In this document: positions 23,531-33,974 of the stretch, piece by piece
Position numbering within the stretch: the stretch's first letter is position 1
Layout of the letters: each line of letters starts with the position of its first letter
DNA from: Basidiobolus meristosporus CBS 931.73
Taxonomy: Eukaryota; Basidiobolomycota; Basidiobolomycetes; Basidiobolales; Basidiobolaceae
Assembly: GCA_002104905.1 (NCBI GenBank)
Contig: MCFE01000636.1
Span: 1-51,032 of the forward strand
DNA: 51,032 nt
Direction: 5' to 3'
Program-made: the position numbers and the translations under genes
Notes under the pieces: model-generated
Told to the model about the DNA's origin: nothing
Database searches by the model: none
The model's input: only the letters and a program-made list of their open reading frames with translations

Positions 23531-25606
23531 ATGACTGGTAAGTTAGACTCGGAGCGATTAGTCTCTTTCATTAAGAGTTAGTTTATTCTTCCCAACTACT
23601 TCCCGGAAAGCCAGCGAAAACTTAGTAACTTTGCACCTGATTCTTAAGTAGCTGATACTACCGAAGCTGCTGGTGGCTTGGCAAACAACTTTCGACGAAT
23701 GAGCGTTAGAGTAAGTAGATGTGACTATTCTTGGCCGTTACCCTACTTCCTACCACCATCTAGGGATTTTCACTGACCTTTCGTGTCTTTTCTCATACAG
23801 AACCCTCTGAAAAAGCAATTGAATGACTATGTTGGCTTCGCCAACCTTCCAAACCAGGTCCACCGAAAGTCCGTCAAAAAAGGCTTCCAGTTTACTTTTA
23901 TGGTTGTCGGTATGTAGGAGTGCCCTTGCTGAGTACCAAGTGAAGTTGAGTTTAACACGCGCCATTCACTAGGGGAGTCCGGCCTAGGGAAGTCCACCCT
24001 GGTGAATACACTTTGGAATTCAACCTTGTTGCCTCAGAAGAAGAGCGTGCCACTTGCTTTGGATGGCCCAAGAACTGTCTCTATACAGGCATACAATGCG
24101 GGTTGGTTTTGCTTTTGTGAAACGCCCTGATGACTGTGGCAGTCATTTGCTAACCCCTTCCCTTACCAATCAGAGCTTGTGGAAGATGGAGTTAAACTCG
24201 GATTAAACATCATCGACACCCCTGGATTTGGTGACTTTGTCAACAACGAAGAAAGGTGGGCGACCTCGAAGCTCGTGGTATCCAACAATATGCGCTAACC
24301 CCACATTTTCAAGCTGGAAGCCCATTCTTGAGGATATCGAGACTCGTTTCGATCTGTACCTAGAACGAGAGAGTAGCGCGAATCGTAGCAAGATGGAGGA
24401 CAATCGAGTTCACGCCTGCCTCTATTTTATTTCTCCTACAGGCCATGCGTACGTTCTCTATGTACCAATCCAATGAATAGCCGGTAACTCACAATGATAC
24501 AGCTTGAAGCCTCTCGATATCGAGTTCATGCGCCGACTCCATACCCGCGTTAACCTCATTCCAGTGATTGCCAAGTCCGACACCCTAACTGAAGTTGAAA
24601 TCAAGGAATTCAAGGAGAGAGTTAGTGACATTACGAGCTATCTAGCACAGCAATTCCGTCAAGAGGCTCATCATTGTTTGCTTTCTAGATCTTGGAAGAT
24701 ATTCAGCACCACAAGATCCAAATCTTCAAGCCTACTCCTTACATATATGATGATCCAGAAACCATTGCCGAGAATAAGGAGATCATGGATAAGGTGCCAT
24801 TTGCTATAGTCGGCAGCGAGAAGGAGATCGAAGTGAACGGTAAAATGGTGCGTGGCCGTAAATATCCGTGGGGCGTTATCGAAGGTAAGGCGAATTGGGA
24901 GGCACTAGATCATCTGGGCAGCGTGTTCACCGCTATCTCCAATTAATCTAGTCGAAAACGAAGACCATTGCGATTTCGTGAAGCTTCGGCAGATGCTTAT
25001 CAGGTAATCTCCAGTTACACGATGTATAAAATTCGTTCATGGGGAAAATAAGCATTAATCTTGGTGTAACCACACAGAACCCATATGGAAGAGCTACGTG
25101 AGTACACTAACACAGTACTGTACGAAAACTACCGTACTGCCAAGTTGGAGTCTTTGGGCGTTGTTCAAGATAGCTCGGTCTTCAAAGAAATCAAGTAAGT
25201 CCGTGTTTGGTTCGGGCGGTGGTTTTCTCATACTGACGGTTCCTTTGAAATCTCAGCCCTCTCGCCAAAATGGAAGAGGAGCGTAAGGTCCACGAAGCTA
25301 AGATGAAGAAGATGGAGAGCGAGATGATGAATGTCTTCCAGCAAAAGGTTCAGGAAAAAGAGGCTAAATTGAAGCAGACCGAGGAAGAGGTACCGTAACA
25401 TGATGACCAGCCAATCGGCTCGTGAATCGGATGTCTAACCACTATTGCTTGTCAAATAGCTTCACTCACGTCATAAGGAGATGAAAGAAACATTAGAGAA
25501 GCAACGACTGGAATTGGAAGAGAAGAAGAAGAGGCTGGAAACTGCGGGTCGACCCATTACACCCGACAAGTCCGTTCGCAAGAAGACCTTTGGATTCCCC
25601 AAGTAA
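23531..25606 (+). CDS. Septin, Cdc3/AspB-like
   Basis: Twelve exons: 23531-23537, 23652-23710, 23801-23909, 23973-24101, 24174-24255, 24314-24448, 24503-24620, 24689-24884, 24952-25003, 25078-25194, 25257-25389, 25460-25606. All frames join to 427 residues. Exon 1 is only seven bases. The polybasic segment before the P-loop (HRKSVKKG) can bind phosphoinositides. The G domain shows the P-loop GESGLGKS (59-66), DTPGFGD (116-122) and AKSD (197-200). The septin-unique element includes [23 protein letters not shown]-terminal coiled coil, rich in Glu and Lys, covers about 340-410. Septins polymerise into filaments at septa, hyphal tips and branch sites. The [15 protein letters not shown] block favours the Cdc3/AspB group, but subgroup assignment needs a tree. 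Confidence 0.93.
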
Positions 25607-26381
25607 CGAGATGGCAACCAGCCTGCACCATCGCACATTCCCATCACTCTCCGCTGGAGTGGTGTATGCTCTTTTATTTATACTTACTTCCACCACTATT
25701 CGTATAGTTTTTCTCGCACCCATCATGTTGATCTTTTAGATGACTTGTGTATACCATATGTGAAGGATTCCGCGAACTCTCCTCTCATTTGAATTCACTT
25801 ACTACACGTTGTTCATGCTGAGTGTCGTTAACCTTTCTGACAAGTAATACTCTAATTAAACCTGTGCTTAGTAACAAACCCATTCGCGTGAGCGCCTGTC
25901 CCGGCTAGTTTACCCATTTTTGGATGTAATTCGTACTTTATCTTTGAAAGAGAGATGCCAGGCAGACACCAATCTTGGTATATCTCCCAAACATGTTATC
26001 AATCCAGGTTATTCATCATTTGTCATCAGAAATGCATTTCGGTTCTGCGCAAGACGGTGATTGCGGGTTGGACACTTGCATTCAGTCATAGTTTACCCTG
26101 TACCAGAGCAAACATGTGTTGTGTTTGATTTGAGCCCAATACCACGCTTGGTGATCCCACCCGCATCCAAGATTGCCGACTAATAAGGAAGGCGAGGTTG
26201 TGACCTCGAAAAATATGAGTCCTTGGTTAATCCGCTATCAAGTGCAATCCGGGATTTCTCGTAAGTGGAGGTTTGTGTGATTGCAATTGTATGCTTGGAT
26301 AATTTGTATGGTGCAGTGCAATAGAACTCATCTTGGTTACTTATTGGGTCCTAATCAGCTGATATCTTTGATTAAAAGTTG
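25607..26381. other. Intergenic between septin and the Zn2Cys6 gene
   Basis: 3' flank of the septin gene and promoter of the regulator. Nothing else is recognised. Confidence 0.5.
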
Positions 26382-26390
26382 TATATATAT
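26382..26390 (+). promoter_or_regulatory. TATA box of the Zn2Cys6 regulator gene
   Basis: TATATATAT lies 51 bp before the ATG at 26441. An in-frame codon at 26390 overlaps the box and is therefore unlikely to be the start. Confidence 0.6.
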
Positions 26391-26440
26391 TGAACTACTT
26401 TCCGTTTCTCCCCGAATCAACCATTTCCCATTACTTGATC

Positions 26441-27920
26441 ATGGCCCAGGTCGTCTCCTCATTATCTGCGCCCGATGATAGATTTAGTGACAATTCCAAC
26501 CCGAACTCGAATCCACAGACCATCCACAACCATTGCCTAAGTGGCCAAGGAAGCCCAACCGTCTCGGAGCACGCTTTAAAAAGGAAGAAAAAGGCTACAC
26601 GCGCGTGTTTCCACTGTCAGAAAGCCCACCTAACATGTGATGACTGTATGAGTGCCGAGTTGTTCTTTCCTCTTAACCTGAATTGACTTGAGAATTTTAT
26701 GCAGCGCGCCCTTGCCAGAGGTGTATCAAGCGTAATCTGGCGGAATCCTGCAAGGACGGCGTTCGAAAAAAGGCCAAGTATCTCCAGGAAGGTTCTGGAC
26801 CGGGTTCGTAATGCTCCATACTGACAAAACGCAACCCTGGACTGAAGTATTACCTTCCGATAGGCACAGGCGATAATTTGATCTCTTCTAACGAGCTGTA
26901 CAATCACTGCCCAGCCAACTTTAATTACGGCTTCGATTCAGAAGCCCTAAACCTAGAGTATTCCATGCTTAGCACAATGCTTGCGAATCCCGGCCCAGCA
27001 GGAATCACTGACACTGCACCTTGGGCAGCTGTCAATGAGCCCCCTAGTCATAATCTTGTTGCGATAGGTAATATGATGCAAAGGAGCCCGACTATGATCA
27101 ACACAATCCCTGCCATCAGTGCGATATATCATCAACCCACCGCCCCGTTCAACTATACGGAGGGCTTTCACTATCTGTTAAGATACATCAAAGAAAGGTA
27201 AGCATACTTCGGGCTAGCGGACTCTCGACCACCTATTTATCCCCATATTCATCTACAGAATGGATAAACATGCCATCATGCGAATATGCAGGGCGATGGC
27301 GATATTTCGACCCTCATTCATCATACTGATCAAGAATCTCACGGAGGAGGATCTGATTTTTATGGAGAAGAGTTTTTTGAGGATCACGCTGGTAACCAGT
27401 CGTAGTAGGCTTGGTTCAGCGAATGTTTGATATTCAGCTTTGGCCTTGTAGGAATTTGAGAAGCTAGTCAGCTTCTCCGGGACGCCCACCGTGCTGTGGA
27501 GAAGAACCGGCCAGATAGCGTTGGTGGGGAAAGAATTCTCCCTGTTAACCCAGTGGTCCAAGGAGGATCTTCTGGGGAAACCAACTTACATATACGAGGT
27601 AAGCGCTGGTGGCCCTAGCTTTTCATCGCAGGCCTCTGATGGGTTTTCCAAGCTTATGGACAACAATTCGGCGGTCAATTACTGGGAGAAATTCGCCACC
27701 CACGCCTTTGATAATTCGGAACAGTCGGTGATGACCAAATGTACATTAATTAGCTCAACCGGTCGGGCCGTTCCGTGCGCTTTTTGTTTCACATTCAAAC
27801 GAGATATCTTCGACATACCTCTAGCCATTGTCGGGAACGTAAGTGGGCGCGCCGGACTGAACTCTAATTTTCGTCGAGATACTAACTGCCTCCCCCTAGT
27901 TTTTACCAATGCTTGGGTAG
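26441..27920 (+). CDS. Zn2Cys6-PAS regulator, Ert1/Rds2/AcuK-AcuM family
   Basis: Seven exons: 26441-26645, 26705-26803, 26864-27197, 27259-27391, 27452-27598, 27653-27838, 27900-27920; 374 residues. The Zn2Cys6 cluster is C56, C59, C66, C72, C75 and C84, with the eight-residue last spacing and the following [10 protein letters not shown] that mark this family. A Ser/Pro/Asn-rich middle (about 100-200) separates it from a PAS domain (about 258-372; [15 protein letters not shown]... [12 protein letters not shown]... IVGNFLPMLG). Known members control gluconeogenesis and growth on non-fermentable carbon in the nucleus. Intron 5 (27599-27652) is 54 bp, a multiple of three without stops, so its retention would insert 18 residues in the PAS domain. 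The last exon encodes only six residues and the stop. Confidence 0.9.
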
Positions 27921-28415
27921 ACCCGACCTGTATAGATATACCGCCTGTAATTGTTAATTGGCATAAAGTAAACTGTGTTCTTGATGCTTTGTCCTGGCAC
28001 CGAGGCCGGGATTGTGCCCTTTGTTTGTCAATTTCATGGGCAATCTGTTTTAGCTGGTTTCCAGTGAAATGATTCAGTGGTTTGTGGTTTTGTGGTTTTG
28101 CGGTTTTGCGGTCGAAATCTATGCATAGGGTTGGTGAATCTGAAGTCGTGGTGACGTTTATTGTCGAGATTCCGCCTGCGAAGACCTTGTTAGCCAATTG
28201 ATCCTTCAGAGAATCTAGTATTATGAAGGGTTTTCATTTGGGGGGTCTAAGCCACCGAGTCAAACATGATCCTGTGAGATTTCAATATCAGACATCACTG
28301 CCACTTGCAAACCTCCTTCTACTTAGATTACCTCAGCTACCCTAGGGTTTGGAGTATGGAGCAACGTAAGTGGTGGCTTAGCAGCCATAGGGGTGAGAAA
28401 TCTCTGAGCCTCTCA
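27921..28415. other. Intergenic; short GTGGTTTT repeat
   Basis: The 3' flank of the regulator contains a short tandem of about four TGTGGTTTT/TGCGGTTTT units at 28077-28112. The 172-residue minus-strand ORF at 27679-28197 is an antisense shadow of exon 6 running into this spacer. Confidence 0.5.
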
Positions 28416-28422
28416 TATAAAG
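28416..28422 (+). promoter_or_regulatory. TATA box of the fasciclin gene
   Basis: TATAAAG, 43 bp before the ATG at 28459. Confidence 0.6.
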
Positions 28423-28458
28423 CAGGGAGCTCGATCATCCTTTCAACCTACGACAGCC

Positions 28459-29598
28459 ATGCGTTCAGTAGTACTTTTGACCATCCTATCTCTTATTTCC
28501 GTATCGGCTTATCCTAGCTCACCTAGAGGTAGGGAACGACGAGGAACTAGCGTGATCGACGTTTTGTCTCAAGATAGAAGATTCTCCAAGTTCTTGGATT
28601 CGCTCTCGAGGAATCGTGGGTTGGCCGACGATCTAGATGACCCGAGACAGGAGGTGACGGTGTTCGCACCAACCAACGAAGCGTACGAAAGAGCCAGAGA
28701 GGAACTGCAGGGACGTCGTCCTCGCGCCGACGCCGAAGATATCTGGAGATACCATTTCACCCCACTGTTTGCGGATTCCGTATCGCTGCGACGAGTCAAA
28801 TTACTCCCAACCCAGCTGCAACTTCGCAGCCTAAACGGGGAGGAGCAGAAAATCCGGGTGGTCAACCGAAACAACAAGATCTACCTTAATGGCGAGGTTC
28901 TGCTTCAGGACACCGACATTGAGGCGGACAACGGAATTGTCCACGCCGTGGATGAGATTCTCTTCCCCCCTGCCAGCTCTTCGGAGATTCTCTTCAAGAG
29001 GCCTTATCAATTCTCCACCCTGAGCTCCGCTTTGCAGATCACCAACCTGGAAAGGTTGCTGGATGCTGAGGATGGGGTCACTGTTTTCGCTCCAACCAAC
29101 ACTGCCTTCAGGAAACTTGGCTGCCGTGCGCTGCAGTATCTGTTCAGCGACCTGGGCCAAAGGGATCTCCGTAAAATCATCGAGTACCATATCTCCCCCG
29201 AGCTTGTTTACAGTATTGACCTCAAATCCTACGGACGTAGAAGGGGTGGAGAGCGTGGTGGAGAGCAAGATGGTGACCGCAGATACCGCAAGCTTACCGA
29301 CCAAGGCCAAGACGACGTGGACACGGCTCTATGGAAGGGAGATGACTATGAGGATCGTCGGGACTATCCACAGCAGGTGGTTGATCTCCCAACCATGCTC
29401 CGAGGCAAGTACATTACTGTGCAGCTCAGAAACGGGCACTACTCACGAAGCAACATACTGGTCAACAATGAAGCGAATGTGGTGTTTTCCGACACTGTTG
29501 CCAAGAATGGAGTGATACACGCCATCGACGAGCTGCTGATTCCGGACGGGATCGATATCCCTGAATTGGATTTCTTTGACGACGAAGGAATGTGCTAA
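28459..29598 (+). CDS. Secreted protein with two fasciclin (FAS1) domains
   Basis: A 379-residue, intronless protein. It has a signal peptide (1-17), FAS1 domain 1 (about 30-168) and FAS1 domain 2 (about 178-366). Each has the family's H1 block (VTVFAPTNEAYERA and VTVFAPTNTAFRKL) and H2 block (NGIVHAVDEILFP and NGVIHAIDELLIP) with the YH pair between them. Domain 2 is interrupted by a charged Arg/Gly/Asp/Glu-rich insertion (about 256-310). No hydrophobic C-terminal tail is present, so it is probably released or held non-covalently in the wall. FAS1 proteins mediate adhesion; one yeast relative with two or more FAS1 repeats is vacuolar. No enzymatic role is implied. It converges on the ZIP transporter gene. 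Confidence 0.9.
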   Translation: MRSVVLLTILSLISVSAYPSSPRGRERRGTSVIDVLSQDRRFSKFLDSLSRNRGLADDLDDPRQEVTVFAPTNEAYERAREELQGRRPRADAEDIWRYHFTPLFADSVSLRRVKLLPTQLQLRSLNGEEQKIRVVNRNNKIYLNGEVLLQDTDIEADNGIVHAVDEILFPPASSSEILFKRPYQFSTLSSALQITNLERLLDAEDGVTVFAPTNTAFRKLGCRALQYLFSDLGQRDLRKIIEYHISPELVYSIDLKSYGRRRGGERGGEQDGDRRYRKLTDQGQDDVDTALWKGDDYEDRRDYPQQVVDLPTMLRGKYITVQLRNGHYSRSNILVNNEANVVFSDTVAKNGVIHAIDELLIPDGIDIPELDFFDDEGMC

Positions 29599-29956
29599 CC
29601 ATGCTCTATGTAACTATCATCTCTTACGAGGAACCGGTCTTTTGGCCCCTCTCGCCCGGCGGATTCCCCCAGGCGACAACAATGTTAATAAATAAAGGAG
29701 TTCGCAGCAACACATCTGGCTGGCAAGTTTAGTGGGATTATTTGGGGTCTGGTCGATGGCTTGTCCAAAAACACAGAGTACGAAGTGCTGATTCTATGGG
29801 ACAAAACAGTAGGTAGACTACATATACGGATAGATATATATATATATACGCAAGCGCGAGGTCATGGTATCATATCTGAGGGCGGGAAATTGGGGGTTGG
29901 AAAATCGGAACCTCTCCCCTGACGGGCTACAAAATGGTTGATCGGGATATATATAT
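29599..29956. other. Intergenic between convergent genes, with TA repeat
   Basis: Shared 3' flank. A (TA)n microsatellite of about eight units sits at 29833-29848, and a second ATATATATAT run at about 29947. Confidence 0.5.
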
Positions 29957-31093
29957 CTAGATGTAATTGAAGGAGGCGGCGACTAGTGCGAAAAACCAGA
30001 GTCCCAAGAAGATCCATATGGTCACGAACCGATCCTGGGGGTCGTATCTCCTCGCCATTGGTATCATCCCTCCCACAACTGTGTAGAGCAGTATTCCGGC
30101 TGCCAAAGCCAATAGACTGGCGCTGATCGCCTGATTCCAATACGTGACGAACAATAGATATCCGAGGAGCGCCCCCAACAGCTGGACCACGATCCCAATT
30201 CCCGCGGAGATGGAGAAGCTCTTCCAACGGGAGCCAGTTGCGTAGTATATGGGGAGCACGATCATCATCCCCTCGGGAATCTTGTGTAGCGCTAAAGCGA
30301 TGGCAAACAGCGTCCCGATTTTGGAGGAGGTCAGTGTGGCCGTGAAGATGGCCAGGCCTTCCGGGAAATTATGAATGGCCAACGCGGTGGCTATCTGGCA
30401 ACCAAGGGCTCGGAATTCTCCAGAGTTTTGTCGGATATGTGTGGGAGGAGGCGTCTTTGGATCAGGATGGCTGGTATGCTCTTGAGGGTGAGCTTGTTCA
30501 ACCACCGTGATTACCTCCCGATCAACCAGCACCTCCTGCTTTAGGTTCCTGTCGTGGAGAGTGGGTTGATCGGCGTTGAAATGAGGCTGCTCCTGTTCGT
30601 CTGGATACAGAATCGATTTGGTCGGCTTCCTCTGGGACTTCACCTTCTTCGCTATCATTACTATTAGCACGCCGACTATGAATACCGCGGTTGCTAGGAG
30701 TTGGGCATGTTGAGGTGGTATGACCCCAGATATCTTGTAGTGATTGATGGATTCGGGAAGTAGATCGCCTAGACACAAGAACAGCAAAATGCCGGCCGAA
30801 AATGCAAAAGAACAAGCCAGGAATCCTGGTGAGTTAGAGATACGAAATGACCAGTTCATCTTCGCAGCCAGGTCATCGACAAATGGCAAGAGGGAGCCTA
30901 TCGAACTGGCCACTCCACTCATGGTGGTCAAGGCAAACGCCAGACCGACATTTCCTGAAGCCAACGCGCCCTCGGGGTTGTTGCTGCGCGCAGGTTCTAC
31001 CACATCCTCGTGGTCATGTCCTCCGTGACCTTCGATAAAGCCAAGTGAGGACACAAGAAGCAAAGGGATGAGCAATATCAAGTGGGACTTCAT
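29957..31093 (-). CDS. ZIP family divalent metal (zinc) transporter
   Basis: A 378-residue, intronless protein. A signal-like hydrophobic start (1-20) is followed by a His-rich HGGHDHED (23-30). About eight membrane segments are visible, with a long charged and His-containing cytosolic loop between TM3 and TM4 (about 150-230). The metal-site motifs HNFPEG (241-246, TM4) and HKIPEG (270-275, TM5) are intact. The ZIP family moves Zn2+ or Fe2+ into the cytosol across the plasma membrane or from organelles. The HNFPEGLA signature and length resemble the GufA/Zrt3-type branch, where yeast Zrt3 exports vacuolar zinc, but localisation here is inference. Start at 31093 is followed at once by the signal-like segment. 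Confidence 0.9.
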   Translation of the reverse strand: MKSHLILLIPLLLVSSLGFIEGHGGHDHEDVVEPARSNNPEGALASGNVGLAFALTTMSGVASSIGSLLPFVDDLAAKMNWSFRISNSPGFLACSFAFSAGILLFLCLGDLLPESINHYKISGVIPPQHAQLLATAVFIVGVLIVMIAKKVKSQRKPTKSILYPDEQEQPHFNADQPTLHDRNLKQEVLVDREVITVVEQAHPQEHTSHPDPKTPPPTHIRQNSGEFRALGCQIATALAIHNFPEGLAIFTATLTSSKIGTLFAIALALHKIPEGMMIVLPIYYATGSRWKSFSISAGIGIVVQLLGALLGYLLFVTYWNQAISASLLALAAGILLYTVVGGMIPMARRYDPQDRFVTIWIFLGLWFFALVAASFNYI

Positions 31094-32104
31094 ATCTCAG
31101 GATTAACTTATTGGCAGCCAAGGACTAAGGTTGAATGAATTCGTACTGAAGCAATGAATTGGGATGATCAAGGGGAACAGCCTGGCTGGATGATCGATAG
31201 CAGAGGGAAGGGAAAAGAGAGGCTGAGGGACGAAATGAAATATTCCTTGTATTCGACACCGTGAAGATATCTAAGAGAGAAAGAATGCGTGAATGTCTGA
31301 GATTGGGAACAGACTCAAGAGTTGATATGTTACGAGCCAAAACAAAGCTCAACAAGCTTCCGGTATGCAAAGCTTTTTCCCGCTTCTACCTACATCTGGC
31401 CGTGGTGAAAGGTCAATCAGAAAATTGACGACTCTGATGGCTACCTGATCGGTGTGCGAGCTGATTGTTTTATTCACCCTTATGCGAGATTGTTTTTGAC
31501 CAGGATGCATGCTACTGTATGGAGGATTTGACCACAATAGAGGCTACGTGGATTTGCTTGGCTTCGCTGAAATCCGATCTCTGCCGAGAAAAGCCCCAAT
31601 CTACCCTGCACGTATTATCCGAATCAACTTTATATCTTATTGAGAGTGAGCAGTAGTCTTGAAACAAAAATAGAAGGAAACAAAAAACCCTCATTTCACA
31701 GGAGAGGAATACACTGAGAATGATCGAACAGAAGAGATGAATTTCGTAACAGCAGGGATGTTCCTTCGCGCGGGCTGCACGCACAAACATTCAAATGAAG
31801 GTGTGGATGAGAAACATTCGGCGGGGTGGAATGAGGGGCACCAATCGATAGTTAAGTGGGGCTAGGGTTGGTGTTGATGTTCGTGGTGGCTGGGTGACAT
31901 GGTGGAAAGGCTAAGATAAATAGAGTAGGTTACTGTATATACATGAAGAATGAATATGTTCTACCACACTCTTCAAAGAGATGGAGCGATAAATGAACAG
32001 GTTGAACAGGGGTTTGTGCAGTGCCAAGGATGTATCAAGTTGGGGAGGAGGTTCCATGTCTATGAGCTGTTTGCTGAGATGGGCTTCCCAGCCTCCCATC
32101 TTGC
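31094..32104. other. Intergenic, about 1 kb
   Basis: Promoter of the ZIP gene and 3' flank of the LDB gene (both minus strand). Short ORFs here have no recognisable content. Confidence 0.5.
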
Positions 32105-33974
32105 TTAGTCGGCCTGTTTCTCTTTGTCTGCTAGGTCCAAGGTTGTGGTTGCTGATGTTGAAGACTTCCTTTTGCTGTTAACACCGGCCGGTGTCTTCGC
32201 TTTCTTGGCTTTGGGTGACCCCTGCTGGCTGTTCGCACGCTTCTTTCTGTGAGGGTCTAGATCAACGGCGAACGTGGCACGATTCTTACCTGATCAGAAG
32301 TTAGCGACACGCGGCATCCGTATGAATGGTCGAGTATATCTCACCTAAAACTGGCGAAGGGGCCGGATTAACTCTAGGGGAGACCAGCCCGGGGGATGGT
32401 GATGGTGATGGCTCATACCGAGTATTGGGCGCACCAGAATTGACATTGTGGTTGGAAGATGGCATGGGTTGCTTGTGAGGACCGGAGGAGGCGGAGATGC
32501 TGGACATCCCCTCCATCATTTGCTTGGGTATCGCGTGTGAGGGAACCGGTGACTGCACAGGCGTACTGCCTTGGCGCATGCTTCGAGCAATTTCCGCGTA
32601 CTTTTGTAGCGACTCTAAAGGGTAACTTAGCGATGTTGGCGTGGGAGTAGGTTAGACAGATACGTACGGATTGGCCCCGAGTTTGACTGCAGGCTAAACG
32701 AGATCAGCTCCCTCATGTGGCATATTACCTCGGATATCTACATGTGTCGCATGAGCAACTTGGGGAAGAATCACAAAGTCCACAACCCGTTACCTCTAGG
32801 CATCTCATTGTCTTGGGGGGAACCCCGTATTCATTTACAGGCGTTTTGGGCAGGTTGATCCCTCCGCCATTCATCACGTTCCCTTTGTTGTCCTGTTCGT
32901 TACCAAGGGTTTGCAAAAGGTGACGAGGAATAAACTCATCGTGCTGGCTGGTTTGGAATTCCAGCTGCTCTATCTTGAGCTGTGGCGTAAACGTAACTCT
33001 CATCATCCCATTGGCAGTAACCTAAAGCTCAAGTCATCAGCTCCCCGAATAGAAGCACAACTAAATGAATCCAAGTCACCTGGACTCCGTTATAATAATG
33101 ATAAATAAAGGAAGCATTCGAACACTCCACGATATGCGAGCCATTTAGCAGCACGAACTCCCGGGGATTACTCATCAGCAGGTTGATTCCAGTCATGTCC
33201 GACTCGAAGTTAATCACATAATACCGCGGTAGCAGAGCAGTCGATAATTCTGCAATGGAGGTTTAGAAATCGCCTTCACACTGATGTTCACAGGGGTTCC
33301 TACCGAATGTGCGGGTGTCTTTGAACTGTATGTTGCGAATGGTATATTTCATACAACCATTCTCCACATAAAAGTCATTGACGAATTTGCGCCATTGCTC
33401 TATATCCAGTTTGTCCATCTAGAATTCATCTCTGAACGTTAGGGTTGCCATTGATGCTAGACACAGGCAAAAAGTACATACGTCTGGACGTGGCGCCAAG
33501 TATTCTCCATACTGGACCAGCTTGTATATTGCGGCACCGGACGTGAGAGGTCTAGGGGGTCTAAGAATTAACGTTGACACCCAAATATCAAGTTGCCAGG
33601 TAGTAGGTTACTTACGCCGGTTGGGTGGTGGGTGGGCCCATAGGTAGATTAACTGGCACCGAAGAAGAACGAGAACCAACGGAACTCGTGTCAACGGGTT
33701 GCGAAGAAGCCTGGTGAGGGTTTTGAAGCGTTTGGCCCAAATTGGGTTGTTGAGGGACCCCACTAGGGTTGAGATTCGCACCCTGGCTGGCGTTCAACAT
33801 TCCTTGGTTGGAAGGCGCCGGACCTCCTGGTCTCACACCGCCAAGGTTGTTGACAAACATTTGTGAGGGATTTTGCTGCTGCTGCTGCTGTTGTTGTTGT
33901 TGTTGTTGTTGTTGACGTTGTTGCATTAAAAGTTGAAACTTGGTATTAGCCATGAATTGGGCGGTAGTTGACAT
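32105..33974 (-). CDS. LIM-domain-binding/SEUSS-type transcription coregulator (PtaB/Adn1/Mfg1-like)
   Basis: Eight exons: 33974-33616, 33560-33482, 33418-33304, 33249-33080, 33021-32794, 32728-32668, 32614-32345, 32289-32105; all junctions keep frame, 488 residues. The N-terminus is low-complexity with a poly-Gln run (about residues 19-33). The LDB dimerisation domain spans about 125-345: YKLVQYGEYLAP, WRKFVNDFYVENGCMKYTI, ELSTALLPRYYVINFESD, EFIPRHLL and CHMRELISFSLQSN. A Ser/Pro-rich part and a basic C-terminus with candidate nuclear signals (HRKKR, PKAKKAK, SKRK) follow. Relatives pair with LisH proteins such as Flo8/SomA and regulate adhesion, filamentation and conidiation in the nucleus. 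Pathway membership here is inferred from the family. Confidence 0.88.
33877..33915 (-). repeat. CAG/CAA trinucleotide tract in the LDB gene
   Basis: Mixed CAA then CAG codons encode about 14 consecutive Gln; a pure CAA stretch sits beside a CAG stretch. Length is likely to vary between strains. Confidence 0.85.

Noticed and set aside
27679-28197. 172-residue minus-strand ORF
   Set aside because: It overlaps conserved PAS-coding exon 6 and its introns on the other strand; no recognisable domain.
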